Assembly (NCBI GenBank): GCA_963709155.1
Contig: CAVPVD010000006.1
Location: forward strand, 186,001 to 250,000
Length of the DNA: 64,000 bases
Direction of reading: 5' to 3'
Source of the DNA: Bog-159 sp963709155
Lineage (GTDB): Bacteria > Acidobacteriota > Terriglobia > Bryobacterales > Bryobacteraceae
The position numbers and the translations under genes were made by a program. Of this stretch, positions 61,948-64,000 are shown in pieces; the first letter of the stretch is position 1, and every line of letters begins with the position of its first letter. The notes under the pieces are model-generated. The model worked only from the letters and a program-made list of their open reading frames with translations, did not search any database and was not told the DNA's origin.

Positions 61948-62883
61948 CTACTTTGGCTGCGTGAGTTCTTTAATGGCCTTCCATCCCACCACCGTCACGT
62001 GATTCTCCTGCAGCGCTTGCCGGAACTCGGGGCCCGTGATCACATCGAAGTCACGTTGCCTCCAGGCGCTCCCGTAAGCCGGATGTCCCGCGGTGACCGC
62101 CTGCATCTCGGCGTTGTCATAAGCCAGGTGTACGATCAGTTCGGTGAGGCCCGGTTTCAGCCCACGAACGATCCCCAGATAATACCGCACCCAGTTTTCA
62201 GGCTTCACCGCCTCACTCGCGATCGCGATCGAATCCGGAAGTATATCGGTATCCTTCAACAATGCCAGCAGGGACGCGGGTGCGCCTTGTGGTCGCGCCG
62301 CCAGAAAAGGCAGCCGGTATTCGCGCGCGACTTTCACATAGACGGGAAAGTACGCGGGAATGAATAGCGTGCCCATGTGGCTATCCAGGTGCGTCGGATG
62401 AATGCCGGCCTTCAGCGCCCGCTCGATCTGCGCGCGAATTTCCGTCTCTACTTCCGCCGCCGTGGCATGCTTCGCTACAAATGGAACATCCGGCCAGAAA
62501 TTCCCATCCGGACCGAGCAGGCCGGACACTTCGTTGCGCGATCCGGCCGGCCCCCAGCGATAGCTCCGCCATTCGCTGGTCAACGTCAGGTGCAGGCCCA
62601 GATCCGCGGAAGGATGCGCCTTCGCATACTCAGCCACTTCCGTCAGCCAGGGGCACGGCACCATCACGCTGGCGGCGCTGGCGGCATGTTGATCGAGGGC
62701 CGTAAAACTGGCGCTGTCTTGGGCGTGGCTCACCGCCAGGTCGTCGGCGTGGATGATCAGCAGTTTGGCATCCGCTGGATATCCCAGCCGCTGCGCCACC
62801 GTTTGAAGCTTTGTTTGAGCGATTGTTGGGGAAAGAGCCAGCGCAAAAAACAGCGCCACACCGAGAAGCCGTGATCGCAACAT
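61948..62883 (-). CDS. YdjC/ChbG family carbohydrate deacetylase, exported
   Basis: A 311-residue protein. ATG 62883 follows GGAGG and gives a signal peptide (LLGVALFFALALSPTIA). The metal-site motifs of the YdjC family are present: IIHADDLAVSHA (Asp-Asp) and HLDSHMG (His-x-x-x-His), plus LGLHLTLTSEW. ChbG removes an acetyl group from chitooligosaccharides; this secreted version may act on similar sugars. Two further genes upstream on the same strand probably belong to the same operon. Confidence 0.9.
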   Translation of the reverse strand: MLRSRLLGVALFFALALSPTIAQTKLQTVAQRLGYPADAKLLIIHADDLAVSHAQDSASFTALDQHAASAASVMVPCPWLTEVAEYAKAHPSADLGLHLTLTSEWRSYRWGPAGSRNEVSGLLGPDGNFWPDVPFVAKHATAAEVETEIRAQIERALKAGIHPTHLDSHMGTLFIPAYFPVYVKVAREYRLPFLAARPQGAPASLLALLKDTDILPDSIAIASEAVKPENWVRYYLGIVRGLKPGLTELIVHLAYDNAEMQAVTAGHPAYGSAWRQRDFDVITGPEFRQALQENHVTVVGWKAIKELTQPK

Positions 62884-62905
62884 GCATGCCTCCGAAGAGC
62901 AGATC

Positions 62906-63820
62906 TTAGTTGGAATCGCGCCGCAGATCCACCACCGTGTATTGGCCCGCTTCTGAAATGGTGAACTCCGTCGCGCCGTTCTCGACTGCGTATTCCTCAA
63001 GCGTGGCGCCGGGATGCCCGAATGCACTGACCTTGCCGTGTTCATACGCGCCCAGCACCCGCACACGCAAACCCTTCACCGTGGCCGAGCCGTAGTTCAG
63101 CAAATCGACCCGCGCCTGCGCGGCATCGCCGGTCAGCCGGACCAGCACCAGGTTGCTGCCGTAAATCCGCAGCAGACGCTTTTCGTCGGTCAGTTCGCGG
63201 CGCATCCGCATCGTATATTCGTAAGGATCGGCGTCCGCTGCGATCTGCGTGATGTTCAGGTCGTACTTCGTATCGGCGGCCGGAATCACACGAAACAGCA
63301 GGTTGTGCCGGGCCATTAAATTCAACAGCTCCCCCATCGCGTCCGATCCGTCGTCGACCACCCCGATGTTGGCCCTCGGCGGGAGATTCGGCTGGCCGAT
63401 TTCGCCCAGAAACTTCAGCATGCCCGCGAACGGCGCAACGTCCTGCGGCACGGCGCGGATGCCGGCGTCTACGCCATAGGCGAAAGCTTCCGCGGCGGCC
63501 AGCGCGGCCCCACCCGCCGCCGCGTCATAGAAATAGGCGCGCGCGGGCGCCCGCTCGAACCGCCAGCCGTTCGCATCGAGCCACGGAACCCGTGTGGCGG
63601 AAGCCACATCCAGGTGATACTCGACCGCGGGCGTGACCGCCTGCACGGCATGCGCGCGATCGAATGCCGCCACCGTGAAGCCTTGTTTGCGCCACGGCTC
63701 CTCCTGGCCCGCCGGAACGTACAGCCGCTCGATCCCGGCTTTGTGCAGCGCGTCCGCGGTGGCGACGGGCTGGTCCCAAAACAACGTGGGCAGCAGGATA
63801 GCCAAAAATGCCAGCGGCAT
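62906..63820 (-). CDS. Exported protein of unknown function
   Basis: A 304-residue protein; the ATG at 63820 shares its A with the TGA of the upstream gene and leads into a signal peptide (LAFLAILLPTLFWDQ). Mixed alpha/beta sequence with GVDAGIRAVPQDVAPFAGMLKFL and IGVVDDGSDAMGELLNLM resembles a TIM-barrel or sugar-enzyme fold, and a C-terminal beta domain is likely (VRVLGAYEHGKVSAFGHPG). I do not recognise the family. It lies 22 bases before the YdjC-like gene, so a role in saccharide metabolism is plausible. Confidence 0.7.
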   Translation of the reverse strand: MPLAFLAILLPTLFWDQPVATADALHKAGIERLYVPAGQEEPWRKQGFTVAAFDRAHAVQAVTPAVEYHLDVASATRVPWLDANGWRFERAPARAYFYDAAAGGAALAAAEAFAYGVDAGIRAVPQDVAPFAGMLKFLGEIGQPNLPPRANIGVVDDGSDAMGELLNLMARHNLLFRVIPAADTKYDLNITQIAADADPYEYTMRMRRELTDEKRLLRIYGSNLVLVRLTGDAAQARVDLLNYGSATVKGLRVRVLGAYEHGKVSAFGHPGATLEEYAVENGATEFTISEAGQYTVVDLRRDSN

Positions 63821-64000
63821 CAGACCTCGACGCTCTTCAGCTTGATCTTGTCGAGATCGTATACACCCAGCCCGAGACTCGCCGCATACTCGATGTGGCC
63901 CGGTTCGCGCACGAACTGGTTTACGTTCGGATTGACTTGATGCTGGTCGTCCGGGCCGAGGTATTTGGGAGAACGGTCCCAAACCGAGACGGCTTTCTCC
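63820..64000 (-). CDS. Unidentified gene, only the 3' end in the window
   Basis: The last 59 codons of a gene that continues past base 64000. The visible C-terminus contains WDRSPKYLGPDDQHQVNP and AASLGLGVYDLDKIKLKS and ends at TGA 63822-63820, overlapping the next start codon by one base (TGATG). Too little is present to name the family. Confidence 0.75.
   Translation of the reverse strand, partial: EKAVSVWDRSPKYLGPDDQHQVNPNVNQFVREPGHIEYAASLGLGVYDLDKIKLKSVEV

Overview
The window is a high-GC stretch (roughly 60 % or more by eye) from an Acidobacteriota genome. It most resembles the Bryobacterales / 'Candidatus Solibacter' lineage. The grounds are three large secreted proteins with the Solibacter-type TIGR03437 beta-sandwich domain, an Oar-like TonB receptor with a carboxypeptidase-regulatory domain, two DUF4159 proteins, a sedolisin with Ig-like tails, an orphan Flp-type pilin and a PEP-CTERM protein. 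I saw no tRNA, rRNA, CRISPR array, prophage or complete insertion sequence. Both edges cut genes: a Kelch/choice-of-anchor-D protein on the left and an unidentified gene on the right.

Layout. 1-4192: secreted proteins (Kelch protein, FN3 lipoprotein, TIGR03437 protein). 4400-7244: a siroheme sulfite/nitrite reductase and a small exported protein, each with a good sigma70-like promoter. 7334-11913: an S53 sedolisin and a phosphofructokinase whose key residues are of the pyrophosphate type. 12047-25760: one co-directional run of eight genes (DUF4159; VWA/GATase-like; legumain-like pseudoprotease; TPR metallopeptidase; MoxR; DUF58; BatA-like; DUF4175-like). 25830-31617: MutS2 and a secreted trypsin-fold protease. 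31654-37002: phoH-ybeY-corC-era-BON-SMP30, joined by stop/start overlaps, then a Nudix hydrolase. 37223-39756: Flp pilin, a second DUF4159 pair and a PEP-CTERM protein. 39931-47116: a Ser/Thr kinase abutting a c-heme HAMP sensor, a cupin, a TonB receptor and an exported protein. 47279-47817: an antitoxin with a truncated ParE toxin. 47743-53829: a DUF2339 membrane protein and an LplT-PlsC-acyl-ligase fusion. 54087-64000: a membrane-anchored degenerate JAMM protein, PIG-L deacetylase, bacteriohemerythrin, PH-like membrane protein, TIGR03437/PQQ-like protein, PilZ protein, a decayed gene, a YdjC-type deacetylase and unknown secreted proteins.

How the genes work together. The MoxR run combines an AAA+ ATPase, three VWA (MIDAS) proteins, several GATase-like modules, a zinc metallopeptidase and a legumain-fold protein whose catalytic Cys is Ser. 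This looks like an envelope-located MoxR/VWA system with two protease-like members, and it is the most interesting gene set here. The phoH-ybeY-era block is RNA/ribosome housekeeping. Many genes outside these two sets encode exported proteins suited to a soil polymer degrader.

A second theme is a family of modular palindromic repeats scattered between genes (10.6, 15.1, 25.8, 32.1, 39.3, 41.9, 54.0, 56.2 and 60.1 kb). One copy lies inside a reading frame and codes for part of an exported protein's N-terminus. Two proteins (15119-16114 and 54087-55301) keep a protease fold signature but have lost exactly the catalytic or metal-binding residues. All family names come from reading motifs by eye; no database search was possible.
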